DNA of 16,582 bases from Candidatus Planktophila limnetica (lineage in GTDB: Bacteria > Actinomycetota > Actinomycetes > Nanopelagicales > Nanopelagicaceae), in NCBI GenBank assembly GCA_029979485.1, contig JAPOHK010000009.1, positions 1 through 16,582 of the forward strand, read 5' to 3'. Below, piece after piece: positions 1-6,781 of the stretch (positions are counted from its first letter, which is position 1; every line of letters starts with the position of its first letter). Both the position numbers and the translations under genes were made by a program. Under the pieces are notes generated by a model that was not told the origin of the DNA, searched no databases, and was given only the letters and a program-made list of their open reading frames with translations.

Positions 1-343
1 AAAATACATCAGGTCGATTATTTGGTTCCGTTCCCATCATTCCGCTATCTCTGAATTTAACAGAACCATCGCCTAGGAATCTAAAGTCCTTAACTCCTAA
101 GGCATCCATCGCATTTTTGAGCTCTACTTCGCGATGCTCACCTAGTGAATCACTTTGAGTGCTTGCTAAATGGATTAAATCTGCAACTAATACTTCGCCC
201 TCTTCGCCACGGGTGCAGGTTACGAGGGTTACATCTGCTCCGAGGTCGGCATACATCGCCATGGTTGCGCCATTATTAATGGTTTCATCATCTGGATGTG
301 CGTGCACTAAAAGAAGTCGAAAACCCTTGTAACTATCGCGCAC
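1..343 (-). CDS. mshB: MshB, mycothiol-pathway GlcNAc-Ins deacetylase (3' end cut by window)
   Basis: This is the first ~114 residues of a PIG-L family zinc deacetylase, read directly from the minus strand and too incomplete to be a closed ORF. MshB removes the acetyl group from N-acetylglucosaminyl-inositol in the cytosol, giving GlcN-Ins for mycothiol synthesis; in some actinomycetes relatives (Mca) act on mycothiol conjugates. Visible are the metal motif AHPDDE (about residues 15-20: zinc ligands H16 and D19, catalytic D18), the segment [10 protein letters not shown], and RDSGMMG near residue 100, which together are typical of MshB/Mca. The start is a GTG at 343-341 that directly abuts the moeZ stop (344-346) with no spacer and no Shine-Dalgarno, so translation is probably coupled to moeZ. 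Full-length relatives have about 290-300 residues; the second half lies outside the window. MshB is preferred over Mca because of the overall N-terminal match. Confidence 0.87.
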   Translation of the reverse strand, partial: MRDSYKGFRLLLVHAHPDDETINNGATMAMYADLGADVTLVTCTRGEEGEVLVADLIHLASTQSDSLGEHREVELKNAMDALGVKDFRFLGDGSVKFRDSGMMGTEPNNRPDVF

Positions 344-1525
344 TTAATACACCGGTAAAGATTGATCAATTTGCTTTGCCCATGCGACTACTCCACCGCT
401 AACGTGAGTTGCATCAGCAAAACCTGCACTCTTAAGTATTGCTAAACATTCGGCAGATCTGACACCTGATTTACAGTGCAGAATGATTGGTTTATCTTGC
501 GGCAAACCAGCAAGCGCACTTCCATCTAGAAATCCTTGCTTAGGAATTAAGACAGAACCAGGAATTCGTACGATTTCAAACTCACTGGGTTCACGGACAT
601 CTATAAGTAGGAAATTTTCCTGTTTATCTATCTTGTCTTTAAGTTCTGAAACAGAAATAGTTGAATCCTTAACAGCAACTTCTGCTGCATCAGATAGAAC
701 GCCACAAAACGCCTCATAATCTGGAAGTAACGCTGTTTGTGAAGGTTTTTCACTGCAGAGTGGGCACTTCGGATCTTTGCGCACCTTTATCTTGCGATAC
801 GACATTTCTAGTGCGTCATAAATCATTAATTGACCAATGAGTGGTTCACCAATTCCAGTTATCAACTTGATCGCTTCAGTTGTTTGTATTGATCCGATTG
901 ATGCACATAGAACTCCCAGCACGCCACCTTCAGCGCAGCTCGGAACCATGCCTGGAGGTGGTGGTTCTGGATAAAGACAACGATAGCAGGGACCATATTC
1001 GGCCCAAAAAACACTTGCTTGGCCATCGAATCGATATATGGAACCCCAAACATATGGTTTTTTCAAAAGTACGCACGCATCGTTTACTAAGTAACGTGTT
1101 GCAAAATTATCTGTTCCATCAACAATTAAGTCGTATTGCGCAAAAATTTCCATCACATTATCAGTATCAAGTCGCACTTCGTGAACTACTACATTCACAT
1201 TTGGATTAATCTCAGCGATTTTTTCTTTAGCTGAAAGTGCTTTGCTCTTTCCAATATCACTCTGCCCATGAATAATTTGGCGTTGCAAGTTTGATTCATC
1301 AACAGTATCGAATTCAACAATTCCCAGTGTTCCAACACCAGCTGCAGCCAAGTACATCAGTGCAGGTGAACCAAGTCCGCCTGCGCCGACACAGAGAACC
1401 TTTGCATTCATAAGGCGCTGCTGTCCCGCCATTGCTACATCAGGAATAATCAAATGACGGCTATAGCGACGGACTTCATCAACAGTCAGCGCTGGGCCTT
1501 TACCAACTAATGGTGGGATATTCAT
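344..1525 (-). CDS. moeZ: MoeZ: ThiF/MoeB-type adenylyltransferase fused to rhodanese
   Basis: The 393-residue protein activates the C-terminal Gly-Gly of small sulfur-carrier proteins by adenylation and then transfers sulfur to form a thiocarboxylate; in mycobacteria the partners include MoaD-type proteins for molybdopterin and CysO for cysteine synthesis (family knowledge). Residues ~15-260 are the ThiF domain: nucleotide loop GAGGLG at 47-52, the stretch DESNLQRQIIHGQSDIGKSK at ~76-95, and zinc cysteines C180, C183, C254 and C257. Residues ~285-393 are a rhodanese domain with active-site loop CKSGVR, catalytic C351. The length is the usual two-domain length. The ATG at 1525 is supported by an AGGAC Shine-Dalgarno about 5-6 bases upstream. 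It is transcribed divergently from the TetR gene and abuts mshB downstream. No molybdopterin gene is visible here, so the carrier partner cannot be named from context. Confidence 0.93.
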   Translation of the reverse strand: MNIPPLVGKGPALTVDEVRRYSRHLIIPDVAMAGQQRLMNAKVLCVGAGGLGSPALMYLAAAGVGTLGIVEFDTVDESNLQRQIIHGQSDIGKSKALSAKEKIAEINPNVNVVVHEVRLDTDNVMEIFAQYDLIVDGTDNFATRYLVNDACVLLKKPYVWGSIYRFDGQASVFWAEYGPCYRCLYPEPPPPGMVPSCAEGGVLGVLCASIGSIQTTEAIKLITGIGEPLIGQLMIYDALEMSYRKIKVRKDPKCPLCSEKPSQTALLPDYEAFCGVLSDAAEVAVKDSTISVSELKDKIDKQENFLLIDVREPSEFEIVRIPGSVLIPKQGFLDGSALAGLPQDKPIILHCKSGVRSAECLAILKSAGFADATHVSGGVVAWAKQIDQSLPVY

Positions 1526-1556
1526 AACCGTCCTGAGTGCGAGTGAGTGTGTGCTT

Positions 1557-1586
1557 ATTCTGCCGTACTCACCAGAGCACTGCCAA
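1557..1586 (-). promoter_or_regulatory. Candidate moeZ promoter
   Basis: On the minus strand TTGGCA (1586-1581) is followed after 18 bases by CAGAAT (1562-1557), a plausible weak -35/-10 pair. It would give a leader of about 25 bases carrying the AGGAC ribosome site of moeZ. The 93-base moeZ/TetR gap is shared by two divergent promoters, so TetR could control both; that is inference. Confidence 0.35.
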
Positions 1587-1604
1587 TTTGAAGGCTTTTG
1601 CCTC

Positions 1605-1621
1605 TACGATTAGCCGCGATG
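1605..1621 (+). promoter_or_regulatory. -10-like element and leaderless start of the TetR gene
   Basis: TACGAT at 1605-1610 lies 8 bases before the ATG at 1619, with no Shine-Dalgarno in between. A transcript would begin at or next to the A of the ATG, as in leaderless actinobacterial genes. This favours ATG 1619 over an in-frame TTG at 1598, which lies upstream of the -10 element. Confidence 0.5.
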
Positions 1622-2245
1622 ACTACTTCAGCAAATCTCAGAGATAACAGAGACAACAAGGCTCGTTTACCGCGCGATGAACGACGTGCACTTCTACTTT
1701 CTGCAGCCCTAGAAGTTTTCACAGCCGCCGGATATCACTCAGCGGCAATGGATGAAATTGCAGACCGCGCAGGAGTTAGCAAGCCGGTTTTGTATCAGCA
1801 TTTTCCATCCAAACTTGAGCTCTATTTGGCTGTACTAGATCTTCATATTGATTCACTAGTTTTTGAAATCCAAAAAGCGATTTCATCTACACCTGATAAT
1901 GCGAATCGTGTTCGTGCGACAGTGGATGCATACTTTGGTTTCATCGAAAATGAAGGTGAAGCATTTCGCTTGCTCTTCGAAAGCGATATGAGTGTCGAGC
2001 CCTCGGTTGCTGAAAGACTTGATCGCATGACGTATGACTGTGCAGCCGCAGTCAGCGCAATTATTTCTCTTGATACAGGACTTCCTAAGGAAGTTGCCAT
2101 GTTGTTAGGTGTTGGATTGATTGGATGCGCGCAAGTGACAGCTCGTCATTGGCTAGAACGCGATAGCAAATTGACCCGTCAACAAGCCGTTGATTTAGTT
2201 GAAAATCTGATGTGGCGAGGAATATCAGGCTTTCCCAGCAAATAA
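1619..2245 (+). CDS. TetR/AcrR-family transcriptional regulator (Rv3208-like)
   Basis: This is a 208-residue one-component repressor-type regulator. The N-terminal TetR DNA-binding domain is clear: after LPRDERR comes a helix, then AMDEIADRAGVSKPVLYQHF, the helix-turn-helix with its recognition helix and the signature YQHF, followed by PSKLELY. The C-terminal ~140 residues are helical, with a variable ligand/dimer domain (motifs FESDMSVEPSVAERL and ARHWLERD). The domain layout and the moeZ/DUF3107/helicase neighbourhood resemble M. tuberculosis Rv3208, whose ligand I do not know. The start is set at ATG 1619 because of a -10-like TACGAT 8 bases upstream; a TTG at 1598 would add seven residues. 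The gene is divergent from moeZ and 43 bases upstream of the DUF3107 gene. Autoregulation and control of moeZ-mshB are plausible but unshown. Confidence 0.88.
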   Translation: MTTSANLRDNRDNKARLPRDERRALLLSAALEVFTAAGYHSAAMDEIADRAGVSKPVLYQHFPSKLELYLAVLDLHIDSLVFEIQKAISSTPDNANRVRATVDAYFGFIENEGEAFRLLFESDMSVEPSVAERLDRMTYDCAAAVSAIISLDTGLPKEVAMLLGVGLIGCAQVTARHWLERDSKLTRQQAVDLVENLMWRGISGFPSK

Positions 2246-2274
2246 TCTGGCAAACGTGCCGGGTATTTAATCGG

Positions 2275-2291
2275 TAGTATTAGCAACTATG
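2275..2291 (+). promoter_or_regulatory. -10-like element and leaderless start of the DUF3107 gene
   Basis: TAGTAT at 2275-2280 sits 8 bases before ATG 2289, and no Shine-Dalgarno is present. The unit DUF3107-helicase therefore probably has its own leaderless promoter, separate from the TetR gene that ends at 2245. Confidence 0.5.
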
Positions 2292-2546
2292 AGTACAAAG
2301 AAAAGCGAAAGTGCGAATAAAGTTCAAGTTCGCATCACAGTAGCCAATGTAAATTCAGATATAAATTTCGAGAGCTCTCTCAGCGCGGCTGACATTCAAA
2401 GCGCTGTAAAAGCTGCTCTTAAATCTGGAGATGCTTTAACGCTGGAAGATATCCGTGGCCGCGTCGTTATGGTTCCTGCTGACAAAATTGGTTTTGTAGA
2501 AATTGGCGAACAGACCGATCGTCGCGTCGGTTTCGGCGTCCAATAA
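2289..2546 (+). CDS. DUF3107 family protein (TB9.4/Rv3208A-like)
   Basis: This 85-residue soluble protein belongs to the actinobacterial DUF3107 family, recognised by VQVRITVANV near the N-terminus and the C-terminal block VMVPADKIGFVEIGE followed by RRVGFG. The family's biochemical role is unknown to me. There are no membrane segments, cysteines or catalytic signature; the pattern of a beta strand, a helix (AADIQSAVKAALKSGD) and more strands suggests a small alpha/beta fold, possibly a ligand- or protein-binding module. It lies between a TetR regulator and a DEAD-box helicase, as in mycobacteria. Its TAA stop touches the GTG start of the helicase, so the two are almost certainly co-translated. 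The start is supported by a -10-like hexamer 8 bases upstream. Confidence 0.85.
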   Translation: MSTKKSESANKVQVRITVANVNSDINFESSLSAADIQSAVKAALKSGDALTLEDIRGRVVMVPADKIGFVEIGEQTDRRVGFGVQ

Positions 2547-3857
2547 GTGTCACTAACTTTCGAAGAACTTCCCCTTCGCCCAGAAACCAAAGCCGCTCTA
2601 AAGGAGCATGGATTTGCTTCACCATTTCCAATTCAAGAGATGGTATTACCAATCGCTCTTGCAGATGGCGATGTAATTGGGCAAGCAAAGACTGGAACAG
2701 GTAAAACACTTGCATTTGGTATTCCTCTCATTGAACGTGTCATCGCTCCCAAAGATGCCGAGTGGTCGGGACTAGAACACCAAGGCTTGCCTCAAGTATT
2801 GGTCGTGGTACCAACTCGCGAACTTTGCATTCAAGTTGCAAAAGATATTGATGAACTTGCTAACAACAGAGGAATTAGAACACTCGCTGTTTATGGTGGG
2901 CGCGCGTTCGAGCCGCAAATTGATTCACTTAATGCTGGAATTGAAATTGTTGTTGGGACGCCTGGTCGGCTTCTAGATCTCTATCGACAAGGGCAACTCA
3001 AACTCAAAGAGGTTTCGCGACTTGTCTTAGATGAAGCTGATGAAATGTTGGACCTAGGATTCTTGCCTGATGTAGAGAAAATTTTTACAAGTACTCCAAA
3101 GCGGACTCAAACAATGCTTTTCTCGGCAACGATGCCTGGTGACATCCTAAGTCTTGCGCGTCGATTTATGAATCAACCGATTCACATACGCACGCAAGAT
3201 AATGAGGATGAAGGCGCTGTCGTTTCAAAGATTGAGCAACATGTATATCGCGCGCACGCCATGGATAAAATTGAAATGTTGGCAAGAATTTTGCAAGCAG
3301 ATGGTCGCGGTCCAACAATTGTTTTTTGCCGCACAAAGCGAACATGTCAAAAGACGGCAGATGATTTACTTGAACGTGGGTTTAGATCAGCGACTATTCA
3401 TGGTGATTTAGCCCAGAATGCACGCGAAAAAGCTCTCAATGATTTTAAAGCCGGCAAAACAGATGTTTTAGTTGCAACAGATGTGGCTGCCCGTGGAATT
3501 GATATTGATGGCATTACGCACGTAATCAATTACCAATGCCCAGAAGATGAAAAGACTTATGTTCACAGAATCGGGCGAACTGCCAGAGCAGGTGCACGTG
3601 GAATCGCAGTCACATTTGTTGATTGGGATGAAATGGCGCGCTGGAAAATGATTGATATGGCGCTAAAACTTGGATTACCAGAACCAGAAGAAACGTACTC
3701 TTCATCTGAACATCTATATAAAGTTATGAAGATTCCTGCTGGCTCAACAGGTCGAATGGTCAAAGCAAAACCTGCAAAAGTTGAATCTGCCCCAAAAGTT
3801 GAGCGCACGAGTGAAAAGCGCGAAAGAACTCGCACAAAGAAGTTTAAAAGTACTTAA
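2547..3857 (+). CDS. DEAD-box ATP-dependent RNA helicase (RhlE-type)
   Basis: The 436-residue cytosolic helicase unwinds short RNA duplexes and remodels RNA-protein complexes using ATP. All core motifs are visible: a Q motif (F5 to Q30), motif I AKTGTGKT (47-54), PTREL (89-93), TPGR (138-141), DEAD (162-165), SAT (193-195), then in the second RecA domain VFCRTKR (~259-265), TDVAARGID (311-319) and HRIGRTAR (340-347). Residues ~400-436 form a short Lys/Arg-rich tail that probably adds RNA affinity. Relatives include mycobacterial RhlE (Rv3211); whether it acts in cold adaptation, ribosome assembly or RNA decay cannot be told. The start is a GTG immediately after the DUF3107 TAA with no Shine-Dalgarno, implying translational coupling. 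Its stop overlaps that of the convergent ParA-like gene by 4 bases (3854-3857). Confidence 0.94.
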   Translation: MSLTFEELPLRPETKAALKEHGFASPFPIQEMVLPIALADGDVIGQAKTGTGKTLAFGIPLIERVIAPKDAEWSGLEHQGLPQVLVVVPTRELCIQVAKDIDELANNRGIRTLAVYGGRAFEPQIDSLNAGIEIVVGTPGRLLDLYRQGQLKLKEVSRLVLDEADEMLDLGFLPDVEKIFTSTPKRTQTMLFSATMPGDILSLARRFMNQPIHIRTQDNEDEGAVVSKIEQHVYRAHAMDKIEMLARILQADGRGPTIVFCRTKRTCQKTADDLLERGFRSATIHGDLAQNAREKALNDFKAGKTDVLVATDVAARGIDIDGITHVINYQCPEDEKTYVHRIGRTARAGARGIAVTFVDWDEMARWKMIDMALKLGLPEPEETYSSSEHLYKVMKIPAGSTGRMVKAKPAKVESAPKVERTSEKRERTRTKKFKST

Positions 3858-4540
3858 AAGAATTTAAGGTGTTCAAGAAGGCTGTAGGCAGCCTCTCGAT
3901 ATGCCTGTGCGAAATCTGAATTCTTATCAGCCGATAACACGCTTCGCTTCTGCGCAATCGCAGAATCAATTGCTGGATTTGCTGGAATTGTTACATCTAA
4001 AACAATTTCATCAGAAAAAAGTTTGGCGTGCTCAGCTGAAAATTGATTGATTGGAAGAATAAACCTCTTCGCATTACTTTGAATTTTTGATGTGTTGAGT
4101 GCCCCACGAATGCTGTGAATTGATGAATCAGATGGGATCACAATTGAATCTGCAGCACTAAATGCCATGGCCAAGCGCGGATCTATCTGAGATGGAGTGT
4201 CAATCATTATTACGTCGTACAGATTAGGTAATCCACTTAAGAATATTTTTAGAGAATTAATGTCGTTGAGCGCGGTTAATCTCGAATCTGCGCCAATGAA
4301 ATCAAATCGCTCATCTGTTGTAATGTCATTGCTTTGAGCAAGAGAGGAGCCTTGAAGCATTTCTGCAATGGTCTCTCTTGATCTTTCAAAGCCCACATTA
4401 AAAGTTAAATCAGCACGTGGATCAAGATCAATGAGTAGAACTTTTTTTCCGTACTAAACTGTGGCAACTGATAATGAATGTGCCACAGTGGTTTTGTGCG
4501 TGCCACCTGCAATATTAGCTATAGCAACAATCGAAGTCAT
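3854..4540 (-). pseudogene. ParA/Soj-like ATPase interrupted by an in-frame TAG at codon 29
   Basis: Read from ATG 4540, the frame encodes MTSIVAIANIAGGTHKTTVA and continues through codon 28, meets TAG at 4456-4454, then goes on in the same frame with YGKKVLLIDLDPRADLT to a TAA at 3856-3854. It would have 228 codons with the stop read through. The parts match a ParA-type P-loop ATPase: P-loop, Walker A' LIDLDP, and Walker B IMIDTPSQ with the downstream AADSIVIPS. ParA proteins position chromosomes, plasmids or protein clusters; no ParB or parS is seen here. The P-loop is odd: the usual KGG(V/I)GKT is AGGTHKT, so the signature lysine and the glycine before the catalytic lysine are both replaced. 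The start overlaps the stop of the MpaB gene (ATGA). A restart at GTG 4396 would lose both nucleotide motifs. A genuine nonsense mutation, a sequencing error or readthrough are all possible. Confidence 0.75.
4458..4489. repeat. 9-base perfect inverted repeat inside the ParA-like gene
   Basis: ACTGTGGCA (4458-4466) and TGCCACAGT (4481-4489) are perfect inverted copies around a 14-base loop. In the minus-strand mRNA the hairpin spans codons ~18-28 and ends one base before the in-frame TAG (4456-4454). No T-run follows, so it is not a standard terminator. A repeat of this size is expected about once by chance in a window this long; its position is what makes it notable. Confidence 0.6.
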
Positions 4541-5325
4541 GAAGCTATCCCCCATCGGATTTTGGCTTCTTTGAGAATCGGAGGCTGGAAAATATTTTCT
4601 GGCAATAATTTAAGTGTTGAGCGAGTCGCTATGAGAGCTGCATTAGTCACGGTTTCATGTCCTGGTAATGCAGGTATTGCATAGAGTTTGCGCGCCCATT
4701 GTGGAAGCGCCGCAGTTGCGAGTGCACTAAGTGTTGCCCAAGCCGGCGCTGCTGGCGTCGCAAAGCGAATCACTGTTGGCATCGGTGGCACAGCCAGAAA
4801 TAGTGCTGCACGTTTTGCATCATCACTTGCCTCTAGTTCAGGCGCGATGTTTTCAAAATACTCCTTTAATTCCTGCATATTTTTAGGAACTGAATCAGAA
4901 TTAATACCCACTAATTCAGCAAATGTAATCATTTCCAATACGTATTGATCAAGATCTTGTGGCGCCAGTGCTAATCCCGAACGAAGTGCAACATCGACAA
5001 AAGAGTCAACAAGTGACATGTGTACCCACAACAAAAGGTGCGGATCATCTAAACCTAATTTTGTGTGAACTGAGCGAACCCGAGAAGCTAGTGCTTCTGC
5101 ATCCTTGCGTGGAGCAAAGCTAAGTGTGGAAACATAATCACCGGTTCGTTGTAATCTGCCCCATGCATCGTCACGGAAATTGGAGTTCTTAGCTACGCCA
5201 TCCATGGCAACGGGGTGTAATGCTTGCTGCAATAGCGCGCGGATTCCACCAACAATCATTGATGGATCGCTATGAACTTTCCACACAACACTTTCTGGAG
5301 AATAAAGACCTAATTCTGGGCTCAT
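4537..5325 (-). CDS. Oxygenase MpaB family protein (DUF2236)
   Basis: The 262-residue protein belongs to the MpaB/DUF2236 family, which includes the fungal oxygenase MpaB and the heme-containing rubber oxygenase Lcp. The family core is clear: W15-to-D20 then GGIRALLQQALHPVAM (26-41), FRDDAWGRLQRT (50-61), RVRSVH (82-87), and WVHMSLVDSFVD (100-111). H37, H87 and H102 are conserved-looking histidines that could bind a metal or heme. Substrate and activity cannot be predicted, and most bacterial members are uncharacterised. The C-terminal half (~170-262) is mostly helical with some hydrophobic stretches but no clear membrane span. It sits inside a tight operon: its ATG overlaps the marC-like stop and its TGA overlaps the ParA-like start, both as ATGA. 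No signal peptide is visible, so it is probably cytosolic or membrane-associated. Confidence 0.8.
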   Translation of the reverse strand: MSPELGLYSPESVVWKVHSDPSMIVGGIRALLQQALHPVAMDGVAKNSNFRDDAWGRLQRTGDYVSTLSFAPRKDAEALASRVRSVHTKLGLDDPHLLLWVHMSLVDSFVDVALRSGLALAPQDLDQYVLEMITFAELVGINSDSVPKNMQELKEYFENIAPELEASDDAKRAALFLAVPPMPTVIRFATPAAPAWATLSALATAALPQWARKLYAIPALPGHETVTNAALIATRSTLKLLPENIFQPPILKEAKIRWGIAS

Positions 5326-5939
5326 GAAGCAGTAAATGCCTTAATTGCATCTGCAATCATTTGGATTGCAATTGCTGCGAGTAAGAGTCCTGCGATACTC
5401 GCAACAAGATTAACGCCAGTTTCTTTGATTACTTTGAGAATTGTTGTTGATGCCATCAAAGTCAAGGCAATCGCGAGGTGGACAGCGATTACTGCAACTG
5501 CTAGCCCGACACCTTGTCCAATATTTTCGATCTTTTGAACATAAATCATGGTTGCAACAATCGCACCCGGTCCTGCAAGTAAAGGCGTTCCAAGAGGTAC
5601 GAGCGCGATGTTATTCGATTTCTTGTTTTCAGAACCTGGGCGTCCACCCATTAGCAGTTCAAGTGAGACTATAAGAAGCAAGAGTCCACCCGCTGCTTGT
5701 AAGGATTCAAGTGAAATATTTAAATACGAAAGTACAAGACGACCGAAGAGTGCAAAAGAAGTGATAACAATTAAAGAAACTGCGGCTGCTTGCCAAGCAA
5801 GTCTTCGTCTTGTGGCAGGCGATTTATCTGAAACAAGTCCGAGAAAAATTGGAGTTGCGCCAGGTGGATCCATAATGACAAATAGCGTTACGAAAGCTTG
5901 CAGCGCAAAAGTTATGGCGGTGACTTCACCTAGATTCAT
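5322..5939 (-). CDS. MarC family integral membrane protein
   Basis: The 205-residue, very hydrophobic protein has about six predicted membrane segments (roughly 8-28, 48-68, 78-98, 112-132, 143-163, 178-200). Two family signatures stand out: MDPPGATPIFLGL in the first segment region (23-35) and VPLGTPLLAGPGA (114-126). MarC proteins were once linked to multiple antibiotic resistance in E. coli, a role later disputed, and the family's transported substrate is unknown to me. The length is typical of the family. It is the third gene of the operon starting at the EamA transporter and joins both neighbours by 4-base ATGA overlaps, which suggests stoichiometric, coupled translation. Nothing in the sequence identifies a substrate. 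Confidence 0.9.
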   Translation of the reverse strand: MNLGEVTAITFALQAFVTLFVIMDPPGATPIFLGLVSDKSPATRRRLAWQAAAVSLIVITSFALFGRLVLSYLNISLESLQAAGGLLLLIVSLELLMGGRPGSENKKSNNIALVPLGTPLLAGPGAIVATMIYVQKIENIGQGVGLAVAVIAVHLAIALTLMASTTILKVIKETGVNLVASIAGLLLAAIAIQMIADAIKAFTAS

Positions 5940-6781
5940 GCTCTGATGACCCTTCGTTGATCCGCTTCTGATTCAAGACGTTCCCATTCTGCCTGATGCG
6001 TATGGTTTTCGCCTAATGAATTAAGTTTGCCCGTTCCGTGATAATCACTAGCGCCAGTAATTACGAGATCTAATTCACGAGCAATATCAGCCAGTGCGTT
6101 TCTTTCTTCGTTGCTGTGATCACGATGATTAACTTCAATTCCATTTAAACCGGCATTTTTTAGTGGTAAAAAATCATGTGCAGAAAGAACTTCACCACGG
6201 TGAGACGCAAATGGATGTGCGATAACTGCAACTCCACCTGCGTTTCGAATTGTTGAAACTGCATCTTCCGGTGTTGGCGCCATGTGAGCGACGTAAAATG
6301 GAGAGTTGTTGTGTAACAAATCCGTGAACGCTTCATCGCGAGAAGACACAACTCCATTTTTAACAAGCGCATCAGCAATATGGGGTCTACCTAGCGTTGC
6401 TCCTGCAGGCTTTACGGATTCCACATCTTCCATTGTGATGTCTATTCCACCAGCATTGAGTAGTTCAATCATTTTGTGAGCACGTGGAATACGTCCATCT
6501 CGCGTGTTTTCTAGCATGTTCTGCATCTGTAAATTTTCGCCATCAAAGAGCAGACCCAACATATGAACGCTAACTCCATTAGTAGTTAGGCAAGATATTT
6601 CTGCACCAAGGACAAGTGATAGTTCGGCTCGGAGAGCAAGCTGTGCTGCTTGCCATCCCGAGGTGGTGTCGTGATCTGTAATAGCTAAGACAGATAATCC
6701 TTCTGCGAGTGCTTTGTTCACTAATTGCGCAGGTGTATCCGTTCCATCGCTGCAGTTTGTATGTGTATGTAAATCAATCAT
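5936..6781 (-). CDS. PHP-domain metal-dependent phosphoesterase (RNase AM/YciV/TrpH-like)
   Basis: The 281-residue cytosolic hydrolase has a PHP domain across its length. Metal ligands are readable: H5 and H7 in DLHTHT, D12, H37 in TDHD, E61, H73, H134, H189 in AHPF, and D246 and H248 in ASDYHG, i.e. a full trinuclear PHP site. The inserted region ~75-185 fits the YciV/TrpH group. Characterised relatives remove nucleotides from 5' ends of short RNAs or dephosphorylate 3',5'-bisphosphonucleotides (pAp), so either job is possible here. Only the general phosphoesterase class is certain. It overlaps the EamA gene upstream and the marC-like gene downstream through ATGA junctions. No key residue is missing. 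Confidence 0.88.
   Translation of the reverse strand: MIDLHTHTNCSDGTDTPAQLVNKALAEGLSVLAITDHDTTSGWQAAQLALRAELSLVLGAEISCLTTNGVSVHMLGLLFDGENLQMQNMLENTRDGRIPRAHKMIELLNAGGIDITMEDVESVKPAGATLGRPHIADALVKNGVVSSRDEAFTDLLHNNSPFYVAHMAPTPEDAVSTIRNAGGVAVIAHPFASHRGEVLSAHDFLPLKNAGLNGIEVNHRDHSNEERNALADIARELDLVITGASDYHGTGKLNSLGENHTHQAEWERLESEADQRRVIRA

Noticed and set aside
1592..1603. AGGC-TTTT-GCCT inverted repeat upstream of the TetR gene as an operator
   Set aside because: The 4-base arms are too short to separate from chance; no second copy was noticed nearby.
1526..1618. GAGTG/GAGTGAG-like short repeats in the moeZ leader
   Set aside because: Imperfect, only about 20 bases long, and partly the leader and ribosome-site region; no clear function.
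2249..2260. GGCA-AACG-TGCC hairpin after the TetR gene as a terminator
   Set aside because: Four-base stem and no T-run follows; the downstream sequence is better read as the DUF3107 promoter.
3854..4396. ParA fragment from GTG 4396 as an intact short gene
   Set aside because: It would lack the P-loop and Walker A' motif, which are found in the same frame directly upstream; there is no Shine-Dalgarno. An interrupted longer gene explains the data better.
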